DNA from: CAZMCH01 sp964564735
GTDB taxonomy: Bacteria > Poribacteria > DTPJ01
Reading direction: 5' to 3'
NCBI GenBank assembly: GCA_964564735.1
Contig: CAZMCH010000018.1
Coordinates: 1-56,479 of the forward strand
DNA: 56,479 bases
In this document: one piece after another, positions 1-9,184 of the stretch
Layout: the number at the start of each line of letters is the position of its first letter
Position numbering within the stretch: position 1 is the stretch's first letter
Made by a program: the position numbers and the translations under genes
Notes under the pieces: model-generated
What the model was told of the DNA's origin: nothing
The model's input: only the letters and a program-made list of their open reading frames with translations
Databases searched by the model: none

Positions 1-39
1 AAATCTATTTTATCACAAGGAGGAAACTTACACAATTAA

Positions 40-918
40 TTATACACTCACGTTTATAACTCTTCGATATTCAAACTCTATTGGAAGATCGGTCTTCTGT
101 ATCTTTATAATATGGAATGGATAGGTTATAACATCAAGAACCATGCCTTTTATATCGTCTGTTTCTGTTACTACAACCTCAAGCCTCCCATCTTTTTCAT
201 TAATTGATGATACTTCAGTAGAAAAACCACTTGATGGAAATTCGCCTCTAAATATTGCTATAACCATATCTTTTGAGAAGTCAATTTCTGGAATATGTGG
301 TATCTGATCAAGGTTGCTTGAATGAAGATTCCAGATTTCTTCCCATCTGTCTTTATCTTTTATAATAATTGAGGCGCGTTTTTGATATCCGCTTTGTGTT
401 CCTTTATCAATTGTTTCAAATTCTGTTTCAGATTTTGAATCTTCTATTACTATCTTCTTGGATGCTGCAAAAATCTGAGGATTAGATGTAATTATGGCTT
501 CTATTTTATACGTTCCGGGTACTAATTGCTTGGATTCATTATCTTTTTGATCCCACTCAAAAGTATAAGTTTTTCTTTCCCAGGGGTCCAAAATCATTGT
601 CCAAATAGCTAGTGTAAAAACCTTATCATTAGACCATCGCCATATCTCTTTTTCGCTAGGCAGCTCTTTTACAATAAAATCGTATGATTGACCACTGTTA
701 AATGAAAGGTCTTGCGATTTGGAAGTTATGTTCTGTAAAACAAGTGTCAATTCTACAGGTTCACCAATCTTATAATATTTTTTATTTGTAGTTAAATTCG
801 CCAAGAAATCATCTTTTCCAATTGGGATAACAAAATCGTCAAAACATCCTTGTATCATTACAATAGAAAAAATAGATATAATTATTGTCAAAGTAATATA
901 AACTTTAGCATTTTTCAT
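40..918 (-). CDS. Lipoprotein with BsuPI-like and PrcB-like domains
   Basis: Predicted exported lipoprotein of 292 residues. It starts MKNAKVY, has a hydrophobic stretch and the lipobox VMIQGC with Cys25. Residues of about 35-160 resemble the BsuPI (intracellular proteinase inhibitor) beta-sandwich, with a YDFIVKE strand and a PGTYKIEA strand. The C-terminal third has the PrcB-type pattern (DFSKDMVIAIFRGE, then PSSGFSTEV), a fold first named from a treponemal protease-complex subunit. The reading frame stays open upstream to 990, but that stretch encodes a terminator hairpin (936-978), so the start at 918 is preferred. An ATG at 927 is the alternative. The family resemblance is from memory of motifs, and any protease partner is unknown. 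Confidence 0.65.
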   Translation of the reverse strand: MKNAKVYITLTIIISIFSIVMIQGCFDDFVIPIGKDDFLANLTTNKKYYKIGEPVELTLVLQNITSKSQDLSFNSGQSYDFIVKELPSEKEIWRWSNDKVFTLAIWTMILDPWERKTYTFEWDQKDNESKQLVPGTYKIEAIITSNPQIFAASKKIVIEDSKSETEFETIDKGTQSGYQKRASIIIKDKDRWEEIWNLHSSNLDQIPHIPEIDFSKDMVIAIFRGEFPSSGFSTEVSSINEKDGRLEVVVTETDDIKGMVLDVITYPFHIIKIQKTDLPIEFEYRRVINVSV

Positions 919-935
919 GATTATCATATCCAATC

Positions 936-978
936 CAAAAAATACCCCGTTCAGCAAGCGCGGGTATAAGCTGAACGG
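936..978 (-). terminator. Rho-independent terminator or attenuator before the lipoprotein gene
   Basis: Read leftward, CCGTTCAGC (978-970) pairs perfectly with GCTGAACGG (955-947) across a 14-nt loop, and TATTTTTT follows. The T-run ends only about 18 nt before the lipoprotein start. It either ends the zinc-ribbon transcript or acts as an attenuator in the lipoprotein leader. Confidence 0.7.
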
Positions 979-1039
979 AGTAAGGGGCATCTAAATCTAG
1001 TAGCTGAAAAAAGAGCCATATAAGGTCCTATATTTATTG

Positions 1040-1059
1040 ATAGTATTTGCAAATACTAT
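1040..1059. promoter_or_regulatory. Perfect 20-bp palindrome, candidate operator
   Basis: ATAGTATTTGCAAATACTAT is identical to its own reverse complement. There is no loop and no flanking T-run, so it looks more like a binding site for a dimeric regulator than a terminator. It lies upstream of the lipoprotein gene. Confidence 0.4.
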
Positions 1060-1247
1060 GCCATACATTTCAGTCTTTATGAAAAAACTTTCTAATGTAT
1101 GATGTAACCGACATATATTGTTTTTTTATTATATAGAAAACGATGCTAAATATCAGATTTCTGAAACTTGCCATAAATTTGTTTCAGAAATTTGAAAAGG
1201 GCTTGTTGCCGATGTGGGTGTTATTAGATCAATGGTCTACATATTTT

Positions 1248-1946
1248 TTAATCTTCAAATTCACCAGCACATTTTCGACAAACCATATAAAAATTTATGT
1301 CTTCTGATAAAGCATGTTTTTTTATCGTTTCAACAATAGGGTCAGGTAATTCTGCCCCACATCTTGCACATTTGTAAAGAGAGCCTACTGGGTCAGGAAC
1401 GGAATTCATGTCACCAAGTATATATCTCCATCTCTGATAATCCCATGGAATAGGTGCGCCAACAGAATTTGATATATATAATGCCCTTTTTATGAGTGGT
1501 CTTGCATCTTTAATATCAATATTTTTTGCAGGACGCTCCGCCATAATAGAGAATTTTTGATCAAATTCTTCTTTTGCAATATCAACATCAACAAAACAAT
1601 CCTTCATGCCAACTTTCCAGAAATCCAATAGAAAGAAAATTGACTTTAGTCTTTTGTCAGGTTTTTCAAATCCCAATGCAAGCATTATCAAACCTGCTTT
1701 TTCAGAATCGCTGATCCAGCCCTTGAAAAATTTTGGGTCGGGTTCAGGATAGTCTTTGCTACGCGCAAGTGTATATGTATAATATTTGCATGATGAACAT
1801 GCAGACAAGCCGGGTCTCAGACGTTTGCAGCATACAGGGCATATAGTAGCATTAAGCCCGGGACAGTATCTAACGCCTTCTCTTATCCCGCAATTCCTGC
1901 ACCTTATTCGGCTATGCCTTATTGTTCGTCTTCCTGTTTGCCCCAT
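1248..1946 (-). CDS. Zinc-ribbon protein of unknown function
   Basis: A 232-residue soluble protein with cysteine clusters at both ends. The N-terminal part has CRNC, then CPVCC, then CSSC within about 45 residues. The C-terminal part has CARC and CRKC about 27 residues apart. Each set looks like a structural zinc-binding unit. The middle is mostly helical and I do not recognise its family. A GAGAAG ribosome site lies just upstream. The gene follows the flotillin-like gene but is separated from it by a good terminator at 1961-1987, so it may be transcribed alone or by read-through. Nothing in the sequence reveals a substrate. Confidence 0.7.
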   Translation of the reverse strand: MGQTGRRTIRHSRIRCRNCGIREGVRYCPGLNATICPVCCKRLRPGLSACSSCKYYTYTLARSKDYPEPDPKFFKGWISDSEKAGLIMLALGFEKPDKRLKSIFFLLDFWKVGMKDCFVDVDIAKEEFDQKFSIMAERPAKNIDIKDARPLIKRALYISNSVGAPIPWDYQRWRYILGDMNSVPDPVGSLYKCARCGAELPDPIVETIKKHALSEDINFYMVCRKCAGEFED

Positions 1947-1960
1947 TGGTTCTTCTCTTA

Positions 1961-1987
1961 AAAAATAAGGCAGGTATCAAACCTGCC
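1961..1987 (-). terminator. Terminator at the end of the crystallin/flotillin operon
   Basis: In the leftward transcript GGCAGGT (1987-1981), a 5-nt loop and ACCTGCC (1975-1969) form a perfect 7-bp stem followed by TTATTTTTT. It lies between the flotillin-like stop codon and the zinc-ribbon start, which fits the end of a transcription unit. A TTTTAT run on the other strand could make it bidirectional. Confidence 0.8.
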
Positions 1988-2009
1988 TTTTATATTTATC
2001 TAACGATTT

Positions 2010-5000
2010 TTATTTTTGCTTTTCTATCTTAATCAAACCTGATAGGTATTCCGAAGCCTTTTTCGCAAGGTCATCGGCATTTAGATCGGCAAATTTCAGG
2101 AATTCCTTAACCATCGGCATAACAGCGCCAGTATCCATCAAGTTATTTGCCAATCTGCCCATAGAGGATTTATTGAGTCCGGAAGACATTTGGTCGCCCA
2201 TGTTTAATATACGTATGCTTTCTATCTTCTCAACAGGCTTCATCATACGTTCAATGATCTGCGGTGATGTATCTATCAACTGCAATATCGCTTGCTGTAC
2301 AAGAACCCTCTGTTCAGTGATATTCTTGGCTTCAATCATCTTCATCTGACCTTCAGCCTTAGCCTTTGCTTGTGCAAGTATTGCTTCGGCTAACCTTTCC
2401 ATAGGCTTGGCTTCTCTATCTGCATTGATGATCGCAACTTCCTTATCTCTCTCAGCCTCTCCGATTCTCTGAACAGTAATTGCATTGACATCTGCTATGT
2501 TTCTTAATGCTGTAGCTTCCAGATGGGTCTTTGTAGCAAGATCAGTCTGTTTCATCTTGAGTTCCATGCTGATCTTTCTGTCTTCATCAGCCAATCCAAT
2601 GACCAATTTCTGCGAAATGTCCGCTTGACCAACTTTCTGACCCATATCGATTTGTCTTAATTCAATTGCAAGTCCTCTGTCAATATCTCTCTCAAGTATT
2701 CTCTGTTCTTTGGATATTCTAGCAGTTTCCTTGACTACGTCCTGATCATAGATAACTTGTGCTGCTTCTGCTTGCCTTTGTGCTGTGTAAGCAGTTATAC
2801 GTTTTCTCTGGTCTGCTTCTGCATAGGCTCTATCTTGTTCAAGAGCAAATTGTTTGACTTGAGAATCAACGTCAGCACGCTTAATACCTACATTTGCTGA
2901 GAAAGTTGATTTTTGTATTTCGAGATTTCTTTCGATTTCTCTTATTTGTATAGCCTGTCCTGCCCCAATCTGAGCGATTTCAACAACTTTGCCCTTTTCA
3001 ATCTCTCTTTCCATTATGGTTTGATCTTTCGCTATACGAGATTTTTCTATCAATGCCTCCTGCTCGAACTGAACCTTCGTCCCTTCTGCCTTACGTGTCG
3101 CACTATAAGCTTGGATTATCTTCTTCTGGTCTGCATCTACTATCGCCCTGTCCTTCTCTAAGATATACTGTCCCTTTAATGAACTTACCTCCGCATCCTT
3201 GATACCTAATTGCGCATTGTAGGTCGCCTTCTGTATCATTAGGTTCTTCTCTATATCTCTCTCCTGTACCTTCTGCTGTTTCTCTATATTCGCTATCTCT
3301 ATCTGTCTTGACTTCTCTATATCCCTGACCTGTATCGTCTGATCCTTACTAATCCTTGCACTCTCCGCTATCGCCTCCTGCTCATACTGTACCTTTGTCC
3401 CTTCTGCCTTACGTGTAGCTGAATATGCTTGGATTATCTTCTTCTGGTCTGCATCTACTATCGCCCTGTCCTTCTCTAATAGGTATTGTCCCTTTAATGA
3501 ATTCACCTCTGCACTCTTGATGCCTAACTGCGCTTCATAAGATACCTTCTGAATCGCTAAATTACGCTCTATCTCTCGCTCTGCTACCTTCTGTCCCATC
3601 TCTATATTCGCTACTTCTACTACTCTATTCTTGTCTATCTCTTTGGTCATAACCGTCTGGTCTTTGCCTATCCTCGCTACCTCTATCAATGCCTCCTGCT
3701 CGAACTGAATCTTCGTCCCTTCTGCCTTACGTGTAGCTGAATATGCTTGGATTATCTTCTTCTGGTCTGCATCTACTATCGCCCTGTCCTTCTCTAAGAN
3801 NNNNNNNNNNNNNNNNNNNNNNNNNNNNNNNNNNNNNNNNNNNNNNNNNNNNNNNNNNNNNNNNNNNNNNNNNNNNNNNNNNNNNNNNNNNNNNNNNNNG
3901 TCTGATCCTTACTAATCCTTGCACTCTCCGCTATCGCCTCCTGCTCATACTGTATTTTTACACCCTCAGCTTTGCGTGTAGCTGAGTAGGCTTGGATAGC
4001 TTTTTCCTTGTCTGCTTCTGCAAAAACTCGATCTCTTTCAAGAACATATTGCACTTTAAGAGAATTGACTTCTGCTTCTTTGATACCTATCTGGGCTTTA
4101 TATTGCACTTTCTGAATTTCAAGATTTCTTTCAATTTCTCGTTCAGCAACTTTCTGACTCATCTCAATTGATGCTATTTCCACAAATTTATTTTTCTCAA
4201 TTTCTCTTTCGAGAACCTTTTGTTCCTGACCTATCTTATTTATCGAGATTGCCAACATCTTTTCGATTTCTCTAACACCAAGACCCTCGTCTTTTGCTAT
4301 TTCAGCTTTCTTGATTGCAAGTTCTTTCTCAAAGTCCTTTACACCAACCTTTTGTTCCTGATCTATTCTTTTTAGCTCAACTTCTAAATTTCTTAATATT
4401 TCTCTTTCGGCAACTTTTTGCCCCATTTCGATATTTTTAGTTTCAACAACTAGATTCTTTTCGATCATTCTTTCAGCGACTTTTTGCTCTTGTTCAGCTC
4501 TTGCAATCTCAACTTCTTTTGTCTTATTAATTTCGACTTTTTGAAGTTCCTGATCTTTTATAATTCCTGCTCTTTGCCCAACAACTTCTTGTTCATATTG
4601 AATCTTTATGGTTTCCGCTTCTTTTTCTGCTGAATATGTTGAAATTTTCATCTGCATATCAGCTTCAGCCCATGATCTATCTTGCTCAAGAACGAATTTC
4701 TTTTTTGCTGCATCAACACCAATTCTTGTTATATCAACATCAGCCTTTTTTACCTTTGATTCTTTTTCAACCGCCGCTTCTTTAATTATTGCAGTGATTT
4801 CCTTTATACCTATTGCATCGAATCTATTATTTGGGTCCATATCTGCTACTGGCGTCTGGTTTAACATTGTAATAGTAACTGTTTCAAGGCTTAGACCGTT
4901 TTCTTTCAAATCGGGCATTACTATTTCTTTTACTTCGTCTGCAAATCTTCCTCTTTCTTTCTGAAGCTCCTCGAGTTTCATGGTAGCGGCGACTGCTCTT

Positions 5001-5563
5001 AATGCACCATCAACTTTATCATCAAGAAGGGCTTTAATGTTTTCAAGCATTACATCCTGCTCAACATCTTTAGCACCCGGTCTCTGTTTTCTTCTTCCAA
5101 TACTAAATAATGATTTCTGTTGTGAAACTGGTAATGTTTTTTGACCAAGTGTCTGTGCTGCCTTTATAACATCATCTTCATTTGGTGGAACTTTAACATA
5201 GAATACAGCGGTAACATCAGCCCTCATAAAGTCAGAGGTGATCAATGATTCTTCTTTGCCAACACGCGTTATTTCCATGCGCATTGTATTAAGAGAGACT
5301 GGTCTTGTTTCGTGAAATATCGTATTTACCCAAACTCCCCCGCCCTGAAATCTGACAACATATCTTTTGCCACCTGTTCTAACTAGAGCTTGGTCTGCTT
5401 TGGGCATTTGGTATCTATATACTACAGCAAAGAAAATTCCTAAAACAACAATAACTAGCGATGAAACTATATAAAAAGTGGTTTCAATGTTAGTAAGAAG
5501 AACTATTAACATTGAAAGTATTATGAGTCCCGCTAACGATAGTATCGCAACAACAAGACGCAT
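2010..5563 (-). CDS. Giant SPFH/flotillin-like membrane protein with repeated coiled coil, interrupted by an assembly gap
   Basis: Probably one gene, split only by the N run at 3800-3899. The N-terminus has two hydrophobic segments (residues about 4-24 and 30-49) and then an SPFH/band-7 domain (about 54-255) beginning YQMPKADQALVRTGGK, as in flotillins of the YqiK type. A long charged coiled coil follows, built of 106-residue (318-bp) repeats. The marker LEKDRAxxxADQKKIIQAY is seen in six variants, and short sub-repeats such as IEMGQKVAEREIERNL recur. The C-terminus has the flotillin-like stretch VLVQQAILQLIDTSPQII. If the gap restores one repeat phase (173 bp), the parts join in frame as 1208 residues, much longer than ordinary flotillins of about 500. 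An apparent TTG start at 3689 lies inside a repeat and is not a real start. GGGGGAT precedes the ATG at 5563. Flotillins scaffold membrane microdomains; the role here is inferred. Confidence 0.85.
2745..3990 (-). repeat. Tandem 318-bp intragenic repeats
   Basis: The sequence GGATTATCTTCTTCTGGTCT (plus strand) begins at 3113, 3431 and 3749, exactly 318 bp apart. A diverged version occurs one period lower, near 2795. The central units are nearly identical, while the outer ones are diverged. Central units are more pyrimidine-rich on this strand and use codons such as ATA, AGG, GAG and CAG more than the flanks. Exact outer limits are approximate. Confidence 0.85.
3800..3899. other. Assembly gap of 100 N inside the repeat array
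   Basis: Exactly 100 N, a conventional scaffold gap of unknown size. It sits within near-identical 318-bp repeats, which explains the assembly failure. The sequence to its left matches 3163 and lower, and the sequence to its right resumes as at 3337. The missing piece is therefore predicted to be 173 bp plus any whole number of 318-bp units. Confidence 0.95.
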
Positions 5564-5630
5564 CTTCTATCCCCCTTAAAATGGGCTTATGAGCTTAAAC
5601 ACCTATAAGCCAAACAGCTTATAAGCCTAA

Positions 5631-7688
5631 TTAATATTCCATACTATGAGTCATAACTTCTCTTCGGAAACCATGTAATTGTCTTGGAGACGTCTGCCAA
5701 GCCAGACCTGCTAAATAGTATAAGGCATTTTGTATTAGAGGCTTTGCAACCTGACCCCTAGCCGGGTCTCTTGAATCAAGGGCAAATGTAACATAATGTC
5801 CTTTTCCCCATTTGAGCTGGAAGCTAACATATTCTCCTTTTAGTTTAACCAAACTTGCAATATAATTCAAGGCATTTTGTAATAATGGTCTTGCTAATTC
5901 AGACCTTTCCGCATCTCTTGTATCGATCGCAAACGAAACATAAAAGCCTGCTCCCCAGCGTAATTGTATTCCAACTGAATCGTTATTATCTCGTCTAATT
6001 GCAAAGCGTTGATATGCCCTATCATTTGTTATCCAATGCTGATCTGTTATAATAGAATCTACATTTATCCTGTTGGGTGTGGAAAAAAGTCCAGAAGTAT
6101 TACCAAAAGCAGTTATAAGGATACCACTATCCTTTGATTTTGCTACCCTTATGGGATATATCTCTATTGGCATCCATGTTCCACGCCAACCTCTACCTTC
6201 TAATATATTATCATCCATTGCAGATGCCCAAACAACACCTCCGCGCGCAACAAAATTCTTTATTAGCACATCAGCATCAGCAATAAAATATTCTCTATCA
6301 TGCCCTGTAGAATTCCATGTGAACCATATAACGTCATATTGTGTAAGATCAATGGAACTCAATCTCGTAATTTTTTCATGCCCAAAATTTTCCATATTTG
6401 GATTGACCATAACCGTATCAAAGCTAAAATTGTTGCCTGCCAATATTGTAAAACTACTTAAAATTTCATGTTCTCTTGTACGATTATCGCCAACAACAAT
6501 CAAAACTTTTATAACTGCCCTTCTAGTTGCCAATACCCTATATATTGGATCATCAGTGACCCAATGATCATCAGTTATAAGGACATTTGGATCCACTTTA
6601 TTGGGATACGAAAACAATCCAGATGCAATACCCGCTTGTGTAATAGTAACATTAGCATCTTCAGAACCAACAACTTTTATAGGATGAGTCTCAACTGGAA
6701 GCCAGTTTCCACGCCAAGTGCCATTCTCATTGACATTATCATCCATTGCAGATGCCCATACGGTCCCGCCAGCAGTAACAAAATCACGTATCATTGCCTC
6801 GGATGTTTCAAGAAAATATTGCCTATCATGCCCCGGCGCATTCCAAGTAAACCAAATAATATCATATTCCGATAAATCCAATGTATTAAGCGAAATTGCA
6901 CCATCAGGATTTCCATAATTACCGGGATTAGGATTTATTACAACAGTATTAAAATTAAATCTGTTACCATCAATATCCTTAAAACCAGCAAGTATAGCAG
7001 GTTCAACTGTGCGGGTGTCTCCTACAACAACGAGAACATTAAATATACCAGTAGGAGCTATCTTAACAGAAGATATTACATCACCGAATCTTTGAGAATG
7101 TGTATGCAGATCGAGTATATACTTTTGAAATTCGAGACGACCAAGACCCATTGAAAAACTTGCTCCCTCGAAATTCGGTTGTTCGAAAAAGATTACTCTG
7201 CATCCTGTTGGTGGGAAATTTGGTCCTCGGGTAATTTTAATAGAGGATACTGCCCTATCAAGCCCTATATCTTTCATATCACTTACATCTTTAAGTACTG
7301 TGCCTTTTGTTCCCTGAAGGTCTCTATCTTGATACAATTCTACAATTATTGGCACTACACCATAATCCGGACCCGTTTGAACTAATGAAGGCATAAACTG
7401 TATTGAAGATATAATATCACCAAAACTATACGGTATATCATGTATATTCGGATAAAAACCCGGTGATAGAACTATCCTTCTACCTGTAAAATTTGGATGC
7501 TCATAAAAAATCGCCTTGAAATTTGGTGCAGCATCAAATCCCGGACCTCTATATACTTTGATTGACGAAATCATATCATTACAACCGATCAATGTTGTAT
7601 CACTTACCGAATCAAGAATAGTAACTTTCTTTCCACGAAAACCAGGGTCACGAAATACTTCTACGATTATTCTCGGTGCAATAGGCAT
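5631..7688 (-). CDS. Beta/gamma-crystallin protein with two ThuA-like domains
   Basis: A 685-residue protein without signal peptide or membrane segment. Residues 6-97 and 112-210 are two beta/gamma-crystallin domains with Greek-key motifs (FYEHPNFTG, FFEQPNFEG). The calcium-type signature N/D-N/D-x-x-S/T-S is canonical once (NDMISS at 37-42) and degenerate in the others (GDIISS, DRAVSS, GDVISS). Residues 216-664 hold two ThuA/class I amidotransferase-like domains of the same family, sharing VLxVVGDxRT, YDxIWFTWN and WASAMDDN. No Cys nucleophile elbow is seen, so they look non-catalytic. The second domain appears inserted into the first. AGGGG precedes the ATG. It lies 44 bp after the other crystallin gene and 67 bp before the flotillin-like gene, in one apparent operon. 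Function unknown. Confidence 0.85.
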   Translation of the reverse strand: MPIAPRIIVEVFRDPGFRGKKVTILDSVSDTTLIGCNDMISSIKVYRGPGFDAAPNFKAIFYEHPNFTGRRIVLSPGFYPNIHDIPYSFGDIISSIQFMPSLVQTGPDYGVVPIIVELYQDRDLQGTKGTVLKDVSDMKDIGLDRAVSSIKITRGPNFPPTGCRVIFFEQPNFEGASFSMGLGRLEFQKYILDLHTHSQRFGDVISSVKIAPTGIFNVLVVVGDTRTVEPAILAGFKDIDGNRFNFNTVVINPNPGNYGNPDGAISLNTLDLSEYDIIWFTWNAPGHDRQYFLETSEAMIRDFVTAGGTVWASAMDDNVNENGTWRGNWLPVETHPIKVVGSEDANVTITQAGIASGLFSYPNKVDPNVLITDDHWVTDDPIYRVLATRRAVIKVLIVVGDNRTREHEILSSFTILAGNNFSFDTVMVNPNMENFGHEKITRLSSIDLTQYDVIWFTWNSTGHDREYFIADADVLIKNFVARGGVVWASAMDDNILEGRGWRGTWMPIEIYPIRVAKSKDSGILITAFGNTSGLFSTPNRINVDSIITDQHWITNDRAYQRFAIRRDNNDSVGIQLRWGAGFYVSFAIDTRDAERSELARPLLQNALNYIASLVKLKGEYVSFQLKWGKGHYVTFALDSRDPARGQVAKPLIQNALYYLAGLAWQTSPRQLHGFRREVMTHSMEY

Positions 7689-7732
7689 TTGAAAACCCCT
7701 ATGAATATCTAAAATTAATATTGAGCCAATGA

Positions 7733-9184
7733 TTATCTAGGCTGTGTATTTGCACCAGATGCACCATAATTTGGTAGTTGCGATGCTAAACCAAGTGTGC
7801 TTGTCGTTACTGGTCTCATTATCTTAAAATAATCAAATCTTGTAACAGTAGGGGGTATATTGCCCGGACACAGTGCATGCATTCCAACTAATAATGGATC
7901 ATTCATAACAACAGTAGCATTTCCGCATGTTGTCCATGTTTGACCGTCGGGGCTTGAAAAGGCTTGGAATTCGTGCCTATTACGCTCAATACGTAAATAA
8001 TTTACGACAGAATTGTGCTTACCTCGACCAATAGCTGAATATTTTCTATTTACATGAGTCTCGAATCTTATATCACCCCTAAATCCATGCAGGGCAGATG
8101 TTTTATCTAACCTTATATAATGATCTGGGTCTTTCCATATCAATATACCACCATGTTCCTTATTTTGTTCGGAAGATGTCATTTTGATTTCGACTGCAAA
8201 ATCACCAGATATTGGTTGAACCATGCGAGGTGCATCCATATTTCCGCTTCTTCCATCCGGACCCCACCAGAGATCATGATTTGGTCCAACATGAATCTCA
8301 AGCCATCCGCCTCTTTCTCGCAAAACTCCGCCAACAGCGGATTGACCAATCTGACGCTGACAGTCATTTCTCGGATCGATCCATTCCCAAACTGGTTTCA
8401 GTGTATCAAATTCATCAAGGAAAACTATATCTCTGAATCTGCCTGTGCCACCTGATACCCATGATTCTATCTTTATTGATGAAATAATTGCCCCAAAGTA
8501 TTGTGGCTGAGTATAGAGATTCGGCAACGATTTATGATATTCCAATGGTCCAAGTGGAACAACCATTTGTTGTCCCTCAAATTCGATATGTTCATAAAAA
8601 ATTGCTCTACAACCATTTATTGGGAAATTGGGACCTCTCAAAACTCTTATTGATGAAATTGCATCATGTAATCCAATTTGCGCTGTATGGTTCACATCTC
8701 TCAAAACAATTGACTTTGTTCCCTTAAAATTAATATCTCTGTATACTTCTACAATTAATGGTATTGTTCCGTATTCTGGACCCGCAGTTACAAGAGCAAA
8801 CCCAAAACTTACTGATGATGTCACATCCCCAAAGTCGTATGCTATATCATGCAAATTAGGATAATATCCTGGACCAAGAACCAGTTGCCTCCCTTTAAAG
8901 TCTCTTAATTCATGTAGTATAGCTTTATAATTTGGGCTAGTTGCATAACCTGGACCTCTAAATACTTTTGCAGATGATACATTCTTCAAAAAACCAAAAT
9001 CACCCAAAAATGGAACATTATCAATAATTGTGGCTTTCGGTCCTTGAAAATCGGGATCAACATATAATTCTACAACAAGACGTGGCACTCTTGGGGTGGT
9101 TGCCAGATAGTTTGATGTGGTTTGAGTTGTTTGATATGTCGTAGTAGGCTGATACATATTTGTTGGTTGGTAAGGAGTAGTCAT
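7733..9184 (-). CDS. Beta/gamma-crystallin protein with DUF1349-like C-terminal domain
   Basis: A 483-residue first gene of the crystallin/flotillin operon. Residues 1-30 are a Thr/Gln/Tyr-rich tail with repeated YQPT and YQTT. Residues 35-127 and 142-240 are two crystallin domains closely related to those of the next gene (YKAILHELRDFKG, CRAIFYEHIEFEG). Their calcium signatures are degenerate (KNVSSA, GDVTSS, HDAISS, GAIISS). Residues 250-458 resemble the DUF1349 concanavalin-like fold (FLDEFDTLKPVWEW, GGILIWKDPDHYIRLDK, SSPDGQTWTTCG). No signal peptide is visible. A strong GGAGGAG site precedes the ATG, and a good promoter lies at 9368-9397. The C-terminal domain suggests carbohydrate or matrix binding by family analogy only. 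Confidence 0.85.
   Translation of the reverse strand: MTTPYQPTNMYQPTTTYQTTQTTSNYLATTPRVPRLVVELYVDPDFQGPKATIIDNVPFLGDFGFLKNVSSAKVFRGPGYATSPNYKAILHELRDFKGRQLVLGPGYYPNLHDIAYDFGDVTSSVSFGFALVTAGPEYGTIPLIVEVYRDINFKGTKSIVLRDVNHTAQIGLHDAISSIRVLRGPNFPINGCRAIFYEHIEFEGQQMVVPLGPLEYHKSLPNLYTQPQYFGAIISSIKIESWVSGGTGRFRDIVFLDEFDTLKPVWEWIDPRNDCQRQIGQSAVGGVLRERGGWLEIHVGPNHDLWWGPDGRSGNMDAPRMVQPISGDFAVEIKMTSSEQNKEHGGILIWKDPDHYIRLDKTSALHGFRGDIRFETHVNRKYSAIGRGKHNSVVNYLRIERNRHEFQAFSSPDGQTWTTCGNATVVMNDPLLVGMHALCPGNIPPTVTRFDYFKIMRPVTTSTLGLASQLPNYGASGANTQPR

Larger units (their letters stand above)
919..1247. other. Intergenic region with terminator, palindrome and hairpin
   Basis: This stretch of about 330 bases has no convincing gene. 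It holds the terminator-like hairpin at 936-978, a perfect 20-bp palindrome at 1040-1059 and an 11-bp stem (ATTTCTGAAAC at 1157-1167 with GTTTCAGAAAT at 1181-1191). I could not find a strong promoter for the lipoprotein gene here. Confidence 0.6.

Noticed and set aside
919..990. N-terminal extension of the lipoprotein
   Set aside because: It covers a terminator hairpin, and the extra residues would precede and spoil the signal peptide.
2913..3161. 82-residue rightward frame within the repeats
   Set aside because: Antisense shadow of a purine-rich coiled-coil gene, not conserved in the neighbouring units.
3689..3799. Apparent TTG start giving a separate 559-residue gene at 2010-3689
   Set aside because: The TTG is a Leu codon inside a repeat unit, and the frame stays open rightward to the gap; it is part of the flotillin-like gene.
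3727..3985. Short open frames running through the N run on both strands
   Set aside because: They consist mostly of undefined residues and lie over the repeat array of the real gene.
2745..3990. Possible CRISPR array or satellite because of regular spacing
   Set aside because: The 318-bp units are in-frame coding repeats without unique spacers.
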